A stretch of 64,000 bases of DNA, from the NCBI GenBank assembly GCA_018697195.1, contig JAGMWU010000045.1, positions 312,140-376,139 of the forward strand, written 5' to 3'. Each line of letters opens with the position of its first letter. Positions within the stretch are counted from its first letter, which is position 1. Made by a program: the position numbers and the translations under genes. The notes under the pieces are model-generated. The model was not told the origin of the DNA. It searched no databases and saw only the letters and a list, made by a program, of their open reading frames with translations. Source of the DNA: Certhia americana (taxonomy: Eukaryota > Chordata > Aves > Passeriformes > Certhiidae). This document shows positions 46,380 through 57,326 of this stretch, in pieces.

Positions 46380-47814
46380 TGACTTAAACCTCTGTATGCT
46401 GCTGTGGCCGTACGCTCTAGATCCGCGGCAGGCGAGCACCTCGCCAGTAACTGCGGCTGCTTTCCGCCTGCACGCTTTCGCTGGGCCCCCTTCGCCACCG
46501 TGACTTGCCTTGACATCTCCCCCTGGCACTCCGGTTGTCCCGGGATCTTCCTCTCCCGCAGCGCTGTCAGTAACAACGCCGCTCCATCCGCGCTGGGTGA
46601 GTCAACACAAGTTGTGGCCAGCTCATCCTCCGGTGTGCGCTGCCGAGAGCCTGCCTGCCCGTCCGTGCGCTCGCTTTCAGCGCCAGCTTGTCACTCCCAG
46701 CATGAAACTTTGCCCACCAACTCTCCAACAAAACCTACTCCTCCCTAGCGCCATCCGGCAGTTTTTACTTTGATGGCACGAGCTTCCGGAATTAAACGCC
46801 ACCGAAATCTTGTCTCTCTGGGGGAGCCGAAGAGCCAGGCGGAGCGGTGGCGGGGGGAAAGGTGCGGAGGCGGGAGCGGTGGCGGGGAGTAGCGTGCTGG
46901 TGGGAGCGGTGCGGAGCGTGAGCGCGGTGCGGAGGGGAGCGTTCGGGAGGCGGAGCGGTGCGGAGTGATCGGTGCTGGGGGGTAGCGGGTGCGCGGGGGG
47001 AGCGGTGCGGAGGGAGTCGTGGTGCTGGGGGTGAGCGGTGCGGAGCGTGAGCGGTGCGGGAGCGGTGCTGGGGGTAGCGTGGCGGAGCGGTGCGGTGGCG
47101 GGAGCGGTGGCGGAGCGGGAGCGGTGCGGGGGTGATCCCCACCCCGCGGTGCGAGCGGAGCGTTGCGGATGGGGAGCGGTGCGGAGGCGGTGCGGAGCGG
47201 GAGCGGTGCTGGGGGGTAGCGGTGGCGGGGGGAGCGGTGGCGGGGTCACGGTGGCGAGGCGGAGCGGTGCGGAGCGGAGCGGTGCGGAGGCGGTGCGGAG
47301 CGGAGCGGTGCTGGGGGAGCGGTGCTGGAGCGGGAGCGGTGCTGGGGGGAGCGGTGCCGGAGCGGTGCTGTGGTGGGGGAGTAGCGGTGCTGGGGTGGAA
47401 TCGGTGGCGGAGTGGGAAGCGTGTGGAGGCGGTGCTGGGGGGCGGTTGCGGAGCGGGGTCGGTGCGGAGGCGGGCGGCGGGGCCGCGTCTGCCAGAGGGG
47501 GCGCGCCGTTAGGTGCGGTGGCGGGCGGAATCCGCAGACCTGGAGCCAGAGCGGGCCGGGGCGGAGGCGGCACGGGCTTGGCCACCATTGGCTTGTCGCT
47601 ATGCGGTCCCCGCGGCCGCCCCCCGCCCGTCCCTCCGCGTGCGGGGCGCGCCGGCGGCGCGGGCGGCTTCCAATGGAGGCGCGGCGGAAGCGGACAAGCA
47701 ACAGATGGGGCGGCGGTGGCGTGGCGGTGGCGGAGCGTCCCGGCCGCCCGTGCCGCTGCGGGGCCGCGCTGCCCCGGGGGCCGCCGCCGCCCCTCCCCAG
47801 CTCACGGCCGCGAG
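46380..47814 (+). promoter_or_regulatory. SCD5: CpG-island promoter and 5' UTR of SCD5 (copy 1)
   Basis: CpG-rich sequence begins near 46400 and runs through the G-rich minisatellite up to the ATG at 47815. The part before about 46600 is single-copy and the rest is shared with the second copy. A donor-like CGCTGG followed by GTGAGT lies at 46597, so a non-coding upstream exon is possible. The transcription start is not determinable. Confidence 0.6.
46830..47560 (+). repeat. G-rich minisatellite upstream of SCD5 exon 1, copy 1
   Basis: Roughly 730 bp of irregular repeats built from GGAGCGGTGCGGAGC and GGTGCTGGGGG-type words. The G-rich strand is the coding strand of SCD5. Many G-runs could form quadruplexes. 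Long Pro/Arg-rich or Gly-rich open frames across it are compositional artefacts. Confidence 0.88.
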
Positions 47815-48001
47815 ATGGCTGCGGCCCCGGAGTGTGGGCCGGCGGCGAGGCGGGGCACGGAGGGCACGGAGGGCACCGGCGGGCACGGCGGCGGCGGGCA
47901 GGACATCGTCTGGCGCAACGTGGTTCTGATGGGCTGCTGCACCTGGGCGCCGTCTACGCGCTAGCCTGTGCGCGGGCCGCACATCCTCACCCTGCTCTGG
48001 G
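47815..48001 (+). CDS. SCD5: SCD5 exon 1, copy 1 (partial, frameshifted)
   Basis: SCD5 is an ER-membrane stearoyl-CoA delta-9 desaturase that makes monounsaturated fatty acids. ATG at 47815 (GCGAGATGG) opens a Gly/Glu-rich N-terminus, then QDIVWRNVVLM, which matches human QNIVWRNVVLM. The next match, LLHLGAVYAL, is in another frame, so one base is lost or gained just after the Met codon near 47930. Further small indels follow relative to copy 2. As read, the frame stops at a TAG near 47963. The donor GTGAGT follows 48001. The histidine boxes lie in later exons outside this window. The start codon is likely but uncertain because the sequence is noisy. Confidence 0.75.
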
Positions 48002-49720
48002 GTGAGTGCGGGGAGATGCGCGACAGGTGGGTCGGGGGCGGCGGGCGGTCCGCATTCCCGGTGTCCTCCCCTGTTTTATCTGGCGGCGGTGGCTTTTGTT
48101 CCCCGAAGCCCCCCCCACCGGCGGCTCCCGGGATGCCATTGCCAGCGCCGCGCCGGCCCTCAGTTTTTGCTGTAGAAACAGGAGGCGCTCTCCCCTCCGG
48201 TTTACATTTATCAGGTTTTTTAGTTGAAGAAAGCCCGTCAAGCGCTGGTGTTTCGGTTCAGGTGCTGGCTCACCGTGTCACTTTCGGAACGACCACGTGT
48301 TCTGCTCCGGTTTGGAGTAAGAAACATCAGTCCCCGTGGTTTGTTTCTTGAGAAGTGATGCAAAATTTCCAATTAGGGAAGATGTGAAGTCGAGCACAGA
48401 GCTCTAAGCGGCTGCACAGAGGTAATAAGCCAGGCTTTCTTTTCTGATGGAGATGGGCTGCAGCGTCTGTCCTGCTAGCCGTGAAAAGCCAGGCTTCGGT
48501 TTTGGGGGAAAGAATATGCATGTAGCATACTTTTCTTCCATCCCACAGTGTGAGTCCTCTTTTCGCCACAGAAGAATGACGCTGGGAGGAATCTACACGC
48601 AGAAAAGCACTGCAGTATTTTGTTCAGCTGTCAGGGTTTGTGAGACGCAAAGAGATGGGGAAGTCAGTCATCGCTATTCAGCAGGGCATAACTGTATATT
48701 GGTTCATATAAATCTTGTGGCCAAGAGGGTTTGAAACTTGAGTGCTGCCTACAGCTTGAGCAATTTCTTGGATAAATAAACCTCTTGAGGTGAGTGATAA
48801 TCTAACAGCCTGGATTCTTTTCGTACAGCGGAAAGAAGGGTCTCTGCTGCAGGAACTTCACGGAGACGGATTTTGGGTTGTAGGCTGCCATCATTACTGT
48901 TGAGTGATTCTTCAGAAGCCCTAGCTAATGCTTTAGAAATCAGGCGCATTCCTTCTGTGTGGAGAAGTCCCTAAATCTCCTTTTCACAGGTTCAGCTTTT
49001 GTATTCACTCTGTCTAAGCTCCCAGGATTGCACCATTGGGGGGGGCTGGGGGGGGGGGGCATGAAGTTTGGAATGTATCTTTCCATCGATTACCAGCCCT
49101 TTAAGTTTTGGTTCCTGAGGGCACCTGCATTGACTGGCGCCTGGTTGGCACAATCCCTCACCTGCTTGCTCATGACCTCTAGGATGTTTGTGGGGTATTG
49201 TGTTTTTGCATAGTTTTCCTGTCTGTTAAGCACTGCTCCTCTCTCCTCCCTATTCCCTGTTGTGTTCGGCTGATTTCTAGTTTCTCTTGCCACGCTTGGT
49301 GATCAGGGGGACAAGGATACTGTGGGAGCTGTGGTGGCTGGAATGCACGCCTGTGATCTGCTTTCAGAACCCTTTAGGGGCCTGTTGTGTGCGGCATGTG
49401 GCTTTCGTTTTTTGTGTTGCCTTTCCCAAGAAGACAATTTGAAATCGTCTCTGTTTCACATGTGCTTATTACAAAAATCCCTGAGGCTGGAGGCAAAGAC
49501 GAATAGCAATTCATCTTTCATCCTCTTAAGGTATTTTTTTTTCGGTGGAGATTAAACAGATGCTAAATAATCAAGTTTCTCAACGACTTTGCAGCTTTTC
49601 CTTCTGAAAGTGAGAGCCTCTCATTTCTTGACATCATTATTTTTAACAGCCACCCTAGAGCAGAGCCACAGAGTTTTTTACAGGAGTTTGGTGGTGTTTT
49701 TTACAAGGCTCCACAGCATG
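48002..49720 (+). other. SCD5: SCD5 intron 1 start, copy 1
   Basis: Non-coding sequence after the exon 1 donor. It matches 51430-53146 with many small indels. It contains a G(8)CTG(12) run at 49038-49059 that copy 2 lacks. Confidence 0.7.
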
Positions 49721-49979
49721 GACGCGATGGGATGGACGGGGGGGTTCAACAAAAAGTGTGGCAGCTCATTCTCAGGGTGTTTGTCACTGCCGAGCGCCTG
49801 CGCCGTCCGTGCGCTCGCTTTCAGCGACCAGCTCTGTCACTCACAGGCAGAAAACTTTGCCCACCACTCTCCAACAATCCCCCCTAAAACTCCTCCTAGC
49901 GCGCGGCATCTTTCGTGATGGCACGAGATTCCGGAATTACACGCCACCGAAATCTTTGTCTCCTGGGAGCCCCGAGAGC

Positions 49980-50990
49980 GGCGGGGCAGCGGGGCGGCGG
50001 GGAAAGGGCGGAGGGAGCAGGTGTGCTGGGGGGAGCGGTGCGGAGCGCGGCGCGGTGCGGTGGGGGCGCCCCCCCCCCCCCCCGGTGCGGAGCGGGCGCC
50101 CCCGGTGAGGGCGATGAGCGGTGTGGTGGGAGCGGTGCGGCGAGCGGGCAGGAGAGGGAAGGCGGGAGCGGTGCGGAGCGGTGATGGGGGACGGTGCTGG
50201 AGCAGGTGCGGAGCGGGAAGCGGGCGGAGCGGGAGCGGTGCTGGGGGTAGAGGTGCGGAGCGGGAAGCACGGTGCGTAGTGGGGCGGTGCGGAGCTGGGA
50301 GCAGGTGCGGAGCGGGAGCGGTGCGGAGCAGCGGGAGGCGGTGCGGAGGGGAGAGGTGCGGAGGGGTGGGAGCGGGAGAGGTGCGGAGGGAGGCGGTGCG
50401 GAGCGGTGAGCGGTGCGGGAGTGGGAGCGTTGCGGAGAGGTGGGAGCGGCTGAGGAGGGAGCGTAGTTTGCTGGGGGGAGCGGTGCTGGTGGGGGGGGTG
50501 CGGGAGGCGGGAGCAGGTGCGGAGGGATGTGAGGAGAGGGGAGGGTTGCGGAGGCGGAGCGGTGAGGAGAGGAGCGGTGCTGTGATGGGGGGAGCGGTGC
50601 GGAGGCGGGAGCGGTGCCGGAGGCGGGAGCGTTGCGGCGGGTAGCGGTGCGGAGCGGACCGGTGCGGAGGGGAGCGGGCTGGGGGGAGCACGGTTGCTGG
50701 GGGGGAGCGGTGCGGAGGGAGCGGTGCGGAGCGGGAGCGGTGCGGAGCGGGCGGAGGGGAGCGGGCGGAGGGGGTGCGGAGGGGAGCGGCTGGGTAGGAG
50801 CGGTTGCTGGGGCGCGGGAGGTGCGGGCGGAGAGCGGTGCCGGAGCCGGGAGCGTGCTGGAGGGGAGCGGTGCGGAGGGGAAGCGGTCGAGCGGGAGGGT
50901 GCTGAGCGGGCTGGCGGGGGCGCGCTGCCGCGGGGGCGCGCCGGGAGCGGCGGCGGGCGGAGCGGAGCGGAGCGGGGGCATGGGCGGAGC
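49980..50990 (+). repeat. G-rich minisatellite upstream of SCD5 exon 1, copy 2
   Basis: The same repeat words as copy 1 over about 1010 bp, interrupted by a C(15) run at 50069-50083. The length difference from copy 1 could be allelic or an assembly error. Confidence 0.88.
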
Positions 50991-51245
50991 GGAAGCGCCC
51001 TTTTTGGGCCACCATTTGGCGTCGCTATGCAGGTACCAGCGGCCGCACCCCGCCCGTCCCCTCCGCGTGCGCGGGCGCAGCGGCGGGGCGCGGCGGCTCC
51101 ATGGAGGCGCGCGGCGGAAGACGGCAAGCAACAGATGCGGCGGTGGCGGTGGCGGCTGGCGAGCGTTCCCGGCCGCCCAGAGCCGCTGCGGGGCGCGCTG
51201 CCCGGGGGCCGCCGCCCCGCCCCTCCCCAGCGCCGGCCCGGCGAG

Positions 51246-51429
51246 ATTGGCGAGCCCGGAGGGCGGCGGCGGCGAGGCGGGCACGGAGGGCACGGAGGGC
51301 ACGGCGGGCACGGGCGGGCGGCGGCAGGCCATCGTCTGGCGCAACGTGGTGATGAGGGGCTGCTGCACCTGGGCGCCGTCTACGCGCTCAGCCTGGTGCC
51401 GCGGGCGCACATCCTCACCCTGCTCTGGG
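51246..51429 (+). CDS. SCD5: SCD5 exon 1, copy 2 (partial, frameshifted, start codon lost)
   Basis: The position equivalent to the copy 1 ATG reads ATTG at 51246. AIVWRNVV is seen at about 51330-51350. From 51360 the frame reads LLHLGAVYAL, SLVPRAHILTLLW, aligning without gaps to human LLHLGAVYSL, VLIPKAKPLTLLW, and ends at donor GTGAGT at 51430. A frameshift separates the two parts near 51350-51360. The later half is better than in copy 1 and the first half worse. This pattern suggests one real exon sampled twice with errors, not two decayed genes. Confidence 0.75.
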
Positions 51430-54400
51430 GTGAGTGCGGGGGGATGCGCTACAGGTGGGGCGGGGGGCGGCGGGCGCGTCTCGGATTCCCGGTGTCCATC
51501 CCCTGTTTACTGGCGCGGTGGCTTTTGTTCCCGAGCCCCCCCCACCGGCGGCTCCCGGGATGCCATTGCCAGCGCCGCGCCGGGCCCTCGGTTGCTGTAG
51601 AAACAGGAGGCGCTCTCCCTCCGGTTACATTTATCAGGTTTTTTAGTTGAAAAAGCCCGGTCAAGCGCTGGTGTTTCGGTTTCACGGTGCTGGCTCACCG
51701 TGTCACTTTCGGAACACCCACGGTGTTCTGCTCCGGTTTGGAGTAGAAAATCAGCCCGTGGTTTGTTTCTTGAGGAAGGTGATGCAGATTTTCATTAGGG
51801 AAGATGTGAAAGTCGAGCAAGAGCTCTAAGCGGCTGGCACAGAGGTAATAAGCCAGGCTGTGCTTTCTGAGTGGAGATGGCTTGCAGCGTCTGTCCTGCT
51901 AGCCGTGAAAAGCCAAGGCTTCGGTTTGGGGAAGAGAATATGAAATGTAGCGTCTTTTCTTCCATCCCACAGTGGTGAGGTCCTCTTTTCTCCACAGAAG
52001 AATGACGCTGGGAGGAAAATGCTACACAGAAGCACTGCAGTATTGTGCAAGGCTTGTCAGGGTTTGTGAGACCAAAGAGATGGGGAATGTCAGCATCGCT
52101 ATTCAGCAGGCAGAACTGTATATTGGTTCATATAAATCTTGGTGGCCAAGAGGGTTGAAACTTGAGTGCTGCCTACAGCTGAGGCAATTTCTTGGATAAA
52201 TAACCTGCTTTGAGGTGAGTGGAGAATATAACAGCCTGGGATTCTTTCGTACAGCGGAAAGAAGGGTCTCTGCTGCAGGAACTCACGGACATGGAATTTG
52301 GGTTGTTAGGCTGCCATCATTACTGTTGAAGTGAGTCTTCAGAAGCCCTAGCTAAATGCTTTAGAAATCAGGTGCATTCCTTCTGTGTGGAGAAGTCCTA
52401 AATCTCCTTTTCACAGGTTCAGCTTTTGATATTCACTCTGTCTTAAACTCCCAGAAATTGCCACCATTGCTGCATGAAGTTGGGAAATGTATCTTTCCAT
52501 CGATTACCATCCTTAGTTTTTGGGTTCCTGGAGGGCACCTGCATTTGACTGGCAGCCTGGTTGGCACAATCCCTCACCTGGCTTGCTCATGACCCGAGGA
52601 TGTTTGTGGGGTAGTTGTGTTTTGCATAGTTTCCTTCTGTAAGCACTGCTCCTCTCTCCTCCCTATTCCTGGTTGTGTTCAGGCTGATTTCGTAGTTTAT
52701 CTTGGCCACAGCTTGGTGATCAGGGGGACCAGGATAGCCTGTGGGAGCTGTGTGGCTGGAACGCACAGCCTGTGATCTGCTTTCAGAACCCTTTTAGGTC
52801 CTGTTGTGTGCAGGCAGGTGGGCTTTCTTTTTTTTGTTTTGCCTTTCCAAGAAGACAATTTGAAATCATCTCTGGTTTCACTGTGCTTAATTACAAAAAT
52901 CCCTGAGGCTGGAGGCAAAGGACAGAATTAGCAATTCAGCTTTCCATCCTCCAAGGTATTTTTTTTTCTGGTGGAGATTAAACAGATGCTAAATGATAAA
53001 CAGTTCTCAACGACTTTGCAGCTTTTCCTTCTGAAAGTTAGAGCCTCTCATTTCTTGACATCATTATTTTTAACAGCCACCCTAGAGCAGACCACAGAGT
53101 TTTTACAGGAGTTTGGTGGGTGTTTTTTACAGGGGCTCCACAGCAGGGAGTGAGTGTGCTGGCTCCAGCTGTCCTGGACACTGCGTGCCACTCTCACATC
53201 TGGCTGCCGCCAACTCTGCTCCCCTCAGAGGTGCTGAGCAACGTGGAAATACACACTCTCCTGCAGAATATGTCAGACAAATCAGCTTGCTGTCACTCTG
53301 GTGACCTGTTTCTGAGGTCCCTCTGAGCGACTCGGGGTAGATAAAAAAGGGTGGCTGTTGCTTAAGTTGACAAACCCACCTCGCTTCAGTGTGGAAGGAC
53401 CCAACCAGTGAAGTTGTGTTGGAAGGAATAAGTGTCAATCAGGGGTGTCCCTCGCCCTCCCCAGTTCTCCACATCTCCTTCTCTGTGCAGATCAGCTGTG
53501 AGACTGCCTTTCTGTGGGCGCTGGCTGCCAGCCAGCCTTTGGAGCAGGGCTGGCACGCCAGCAAACTTGGATGGTGGGTATGAGAGTAGTGTCAGATAGT
53601 GCAGGGATGTGTGTACGCTGAAGGGTGCAGATGGAGGAGCTGCAGCCATCCGTGTATCCCTCTGTGGTTTTCTCCCCAAGCTTTCCTGGGACTCAGGAAG
53701 CTTCCCAGTGATCCTGTGCAAGCCCTTGCATTGCTCTGCGCCGTGTTCCCCACCACTGCTCCCCCATGGATAAGCTGCAGGAACAAGTGTGCTGGGAGTG
53801 GGATGCCAGTGCTGGCTGTGACCTCCGTGGTGTCTGGCAGGAAGCCGACAGCTTCCCATGACTCACCACTGCCTGCTTGGCTTTTTACCTTCTCCTCCCC
53901 CAAGACATCCACCTCTCGTTGTGTTCTCCCCTGGGGGAGGCCGGGTACAAACCCTCCCTCTGTGCAGGGCTTGCTTCCCTCCTTCCCTTCCCACCCCCGG
54001 AGGCAGCTGATGCAGCACCGATGGCAAAGTGGAGCTGAAATGCCACTGTGCCACCTAGAAAACAGCTGTTCAAGCCAAGCTGCCTGCTCGGCAGGGCTCA
54101 TTTCCATTGGTAATTTATTGACATTTGTCCAGCTGTACATAATAGACAATGGGAAAGCGCTGCCAAGGAAGGCTCAGCTGGTTGTTTACTCAGGATTATC
54201 TGTGCTCCTCTGTTCCCGTGGCCTCCTGCACCAGCACCTTGAGGCCCACGCTGCAGCTTGCCACACCCCACGTGGAGCTAGGGCTGCACAAGGCATCCCA
54301 GCCACCACTCTGGGTGGTGCAGAATTGGGGATGTGAGTTGGTGCAGAACCGGGAATTGGGTTATCTTTCAAGGCATGTACAGATAAGCTGGTTAAAACAA

Positions 54401-55787
54401 AAGCTTTCAGGGCCATCCCAGTATCTCTGTGGAATTTGATTTCAGTCCAAGCTGAACAAAAACAATGAAATTACTCACGTCAAAATTTTCCATGAGCTGG
54501 GAGCTGCCTTGACCCGAGAGGCAGCAGACAGTGTGTGTGAGGCATCGAGCAGCCCGGGGCTGTGCCCGTGGGACAGCCATGGAACTGGCAGAGCGGATTT
54601 GGAATGTCCCCTGCTGCAGCAGCACACGCTCACTGGGAGCTCTCTTGCCTTGCTCTTTGCCAGCCTGACTTGTGGTTTGGTGCAGGGGTGAGTGGAGAAG
54701 ACCCTGCTGCCTTCCCCCTGGTGCTCAGCACCACAGAGGTTTAAAAGGGAGGCATTGCCATTCTCTCCAGGCTCCCAGGAGGAACTGAAGTAGGGTGCTC
54801 ACTGCTAGTGGGGCTGGCTGGGCCAAGCATGCAGATTTTCCAGGAATGAACTTGTGCAAAGGGATGCTTGTGGCCAGCTGGGGCTGTGGCTTGCTGATGT
54901 CCTCTTTGGGGCTGGACATGCTGCACCACCTTCCAGAGGTCACTTGGGAGGAAACTCGGTGCAAGGCTCATCCTCTGTGACAGTAACATGCCATTAAATG
55001 ATGCTTCTTAACCACAAGCCTCCTTGCTCCAGCCAGTCCACCCTGCAGCAGTGTCTGTGAGGTTTATCTGTTTGATTTAGGAAAGCAAACTAAAAAACTG
55101 TGAAATCCTTGTGGAGAGGGAAGTATCTGCATGTTTCACAGCAGAGCCTGATGCTAACAGCTGCTCACAGTTTCTTTTAGTGGGCCCATGATAATTTCTT
55201 GGAGACTCCATCTGGGGGAGTCTCAGACTCTGAGACACAACTGTCTCGGATTTTGTTTGGAAAAAGGTGCTTTTTAGTCTTCACAGAAGGCTCCTGAGGA
55301 AGTACTTGAAGTAGCCAAAGTAATTTTAGGAAATAGAGCCACCACAAAAGAGATTAAGCCGTTTACCTTCTTTAAAACCTTTAATTTCAGGCTGCTGAAA
55401 CAACTGTAAAAGCCTGCTCAAGCATGGCCACACAGAAGTCCCAAATCACCTGGATGTGTTTGGCGGAGCTGCCTGAGGGAGGGAGGAGTGGATGTCACAC
55501 GCTGCTGTGCCTTCCCTGAGCCTGGGGTTGGGAAGGAGGATGGCCTTGCCCTAATGGTGCTCATATGGGAAGGGAGGCTTGTTGCTCTTGTTTTAGCAGC
55601 ATTTAGGAGATGTTTTAGTGCTCCTGAGAGTGCCAGGTTGCTCATGTTCAGCCACGGCAGGCCCTGTGCCACGTTTATCCTCAGCTTTCCCTCGTGCATG
55701 AGTGCTGGCTGCCTGGGAGCACAGACAGAGCAGCGGTGCTGCCCAGCTGCACCCCTGCTGGGATGCAGGCTGCTCCCAGGCAAGAGT

Positions 55788-55827
55788 CTGCATCCTGCCT
55801 GGGATGCCTGCATCCTGCCTGGGATGC
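55788..55827 (+). repeat. 20-bp tandem repeat with internal hairpin
   Basis: Two identical 20-bp units beginning CTGCATCC follow one another, with a third partial unit after. Each contains GCATCC and GGATGC, able to pair as a short stem. Confidence 0.85.
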
Positions 55828-56884
55828 CTGGATCCCTTCAATAAATGAGATTAAAGCAATTGTGGTCTTAGCACTTTGGGTTATCGCCTCTTTCTCAGGC
55901 TGCTGATAGGTAGCACGCCTATGTGATGAGGCACAGTTGCTGTTGTGCACTGCAGATGCAAGTTTTATTGCATGATTCCCGAGTCTCGGATATTCTTCAG
56001 TGCCACCTGCTGGCTTTCTGGTTATTCACTGATTTTAATCCCAAACCGTTTCTACGCGCGGCGTTGGAAACCCTGCACAGACAGCTGTAAATAAAGAAAT
56101 CCTAGCTCCGGGGAAGTTCCCCTTGGTACCTCTGTGGATGAAGGAGAGTGAAAGTATTGTCTCTGTTTCACACCCAGGGAAATTTGGTGGAAATTTCTCT
56201 ATCACTCCTGCTGCTGCTCTGGAGGGTAGTTATGCTCAGGTGATTTCTGTAAGTTATTTTAGGGTCAGAAATAGAGAGGAAATGCGTTTATCTTGGATAC
56301 TTGGGGCGAAGGGCTTAAGGAACAGAAGGACCTTTCCTCACTTTACTCCCTGCAGTGATCTCCTGTTTGCTGGCTCCCAGAACAGTCCCAACCATGAGTA
56401 GGGAGCAGCTCTGGGAGGTTTCTGTGGACTACAGGAGGCTGGCCTTGTTGTCCCTCAGCTCCACCATGCTTTTTGGCAATTCAAGACAGCAGTTGGTCCA
56501 CTAGATGATGAATGGAGAAGAGGTGGAGCATCTGAATGTTAATTGCATCTCTGATGTGAACATCTGTGCAGGGGAGTAGCCCTGCTTGTCTCCAGAGAAG
56601 TTTTGGACTGGCTTTTCCTCCCCTGGCCCATTTGAAAGTTTAGTTATACAGCTGTCACTCTTTAATAGCCAAATTCTTGGCTTGTTCCTTCCCTCCTGGT
56701 GTCAAGAGCTGAACTCCCATCATCTCTGACAGGAACAAAGTCTTTTCTCAAACAGTGTTTCTGTCCTTAAAAGTGGCATGAGCCCTGGATCTGGGAGTGG
56801 CTGTAACACATCTGGGAATGGTCTGAGCTCCATGTCCATGGTAAAACTGGGAACACACCCTCACATAATGCACAGATAGAACAG

Positions 56885-57055
56885 CATCACAGAATCAGTT
56901 GGGTTGGAAAAGACCTCTAAGATCATCAAAACCAACCACCAGCCTACACCACCAAGTCCATCACTAAACCACATCCCTAAGCACCACAACTACACATCTT
57001 TTAATCCACTCAGGGATAGAGCCTCTGCAACTTCCCTGGGCAGCTTGTTCATGGA
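56885..57055 (-). mobile_element. CR1 LINE 3' fragment
   Basis: The + strand reads TCACAGAATCAGTTGGGTTG, then GAAAAGACCTCTAAGATCAT and AACCACATCCCTAAGCACCAC, then CTTCCCTGGGCAGC. This is the reverse complement of the well-known avian CR1 3' end, so the element lies on the minus strand with its 3' end at about 56885. It is 5'-truncated near 57055 and has no coding capacity. This is the clearest sign that the host is a bird or other sauropsid. Confidence 0.85.
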
Positions 57056-57326
57056 ATAGGTATGGATGGATACAGTCACACCAATGTTCTTGAGTCTGTT
57101 CCAGAATCCTGCTCTGAGATGATCTCCTACTGGGGACACTCCTGCCTGTTGGATGTTTTCCCTTCCCCAGTGTTCACTCCTCTCTTGTTTTAATTGTTGC
57201 TGGAGATGGTTCCTTAAAGTCTTGTCTGTCACAATGTTGAGCTGTCAGTGTGTATTTTTGCTCCTTATCCTGATTTCAGTGCCAATGTATTGGTGGTGCT
57301 CCTGTGTTGTTTCCCTCTGAGAGGAA

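Larger units (their letters stand above)
39490..46590. other. intergenic region between SEC31A and SCD5
   Basis: About 7 kb with no coding exon I can support. Open frames here are short and have no recognisable products or matching splice structure. It contains an A-run near 40056, the AAAAG microsatellite (42818-42994) and a T-run (44811-44836). The last 200 bases become CpG-rich and belong to the SCD5 promoter area. Confidence 0.75.
46600..49720 (+). repeat. tandem block copy 1 (SCD5 promoter, exon 1, start of intron 1)
   Basis: The block aligns end to end with 49742-53146. Anchors include GTCAAC at 46601 against TTCAAC at 49744, GGCGCAACGTGGT near 47912 and 51339, and CTCCACAGCA near 49709 and 53137. 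Differences are mostly one- or two-base indels plus a minisatellite length difference of about 280 bp. Confidence 0.9.
49742..53146 (+). repeat. tandem block copy 2 (SCD5 promoter, exon 1, start of intron 1)
   Basis: Second copy of the block. Its right end continues into unique sequence, so it is the copy joined to the rest of SCD5. The left junction with copy 1 is at about 49720-49742, where a short G-rich stretch belongs to neither copy clearly. Confidence 0.9.

Noticed and set aside
46677..47588. A 303-residue Pro/Ala/Arg-rich open frame on the minus strand, and similar Gly/Arg-rich frames on the plus strand
   Set aside because: They are translations of the GC-rich minisatellite, where stop codons are rare in every frame. 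They have no domain, and equivalent frames occur in all readings.
49837..51410. Minus-strand open frames of 392-504 residues
   Set aside because: Same compositional artefact over the second minisatellite copy. The frames run across the SCD5 exon on the wrong strand and are not matched in copy 1.
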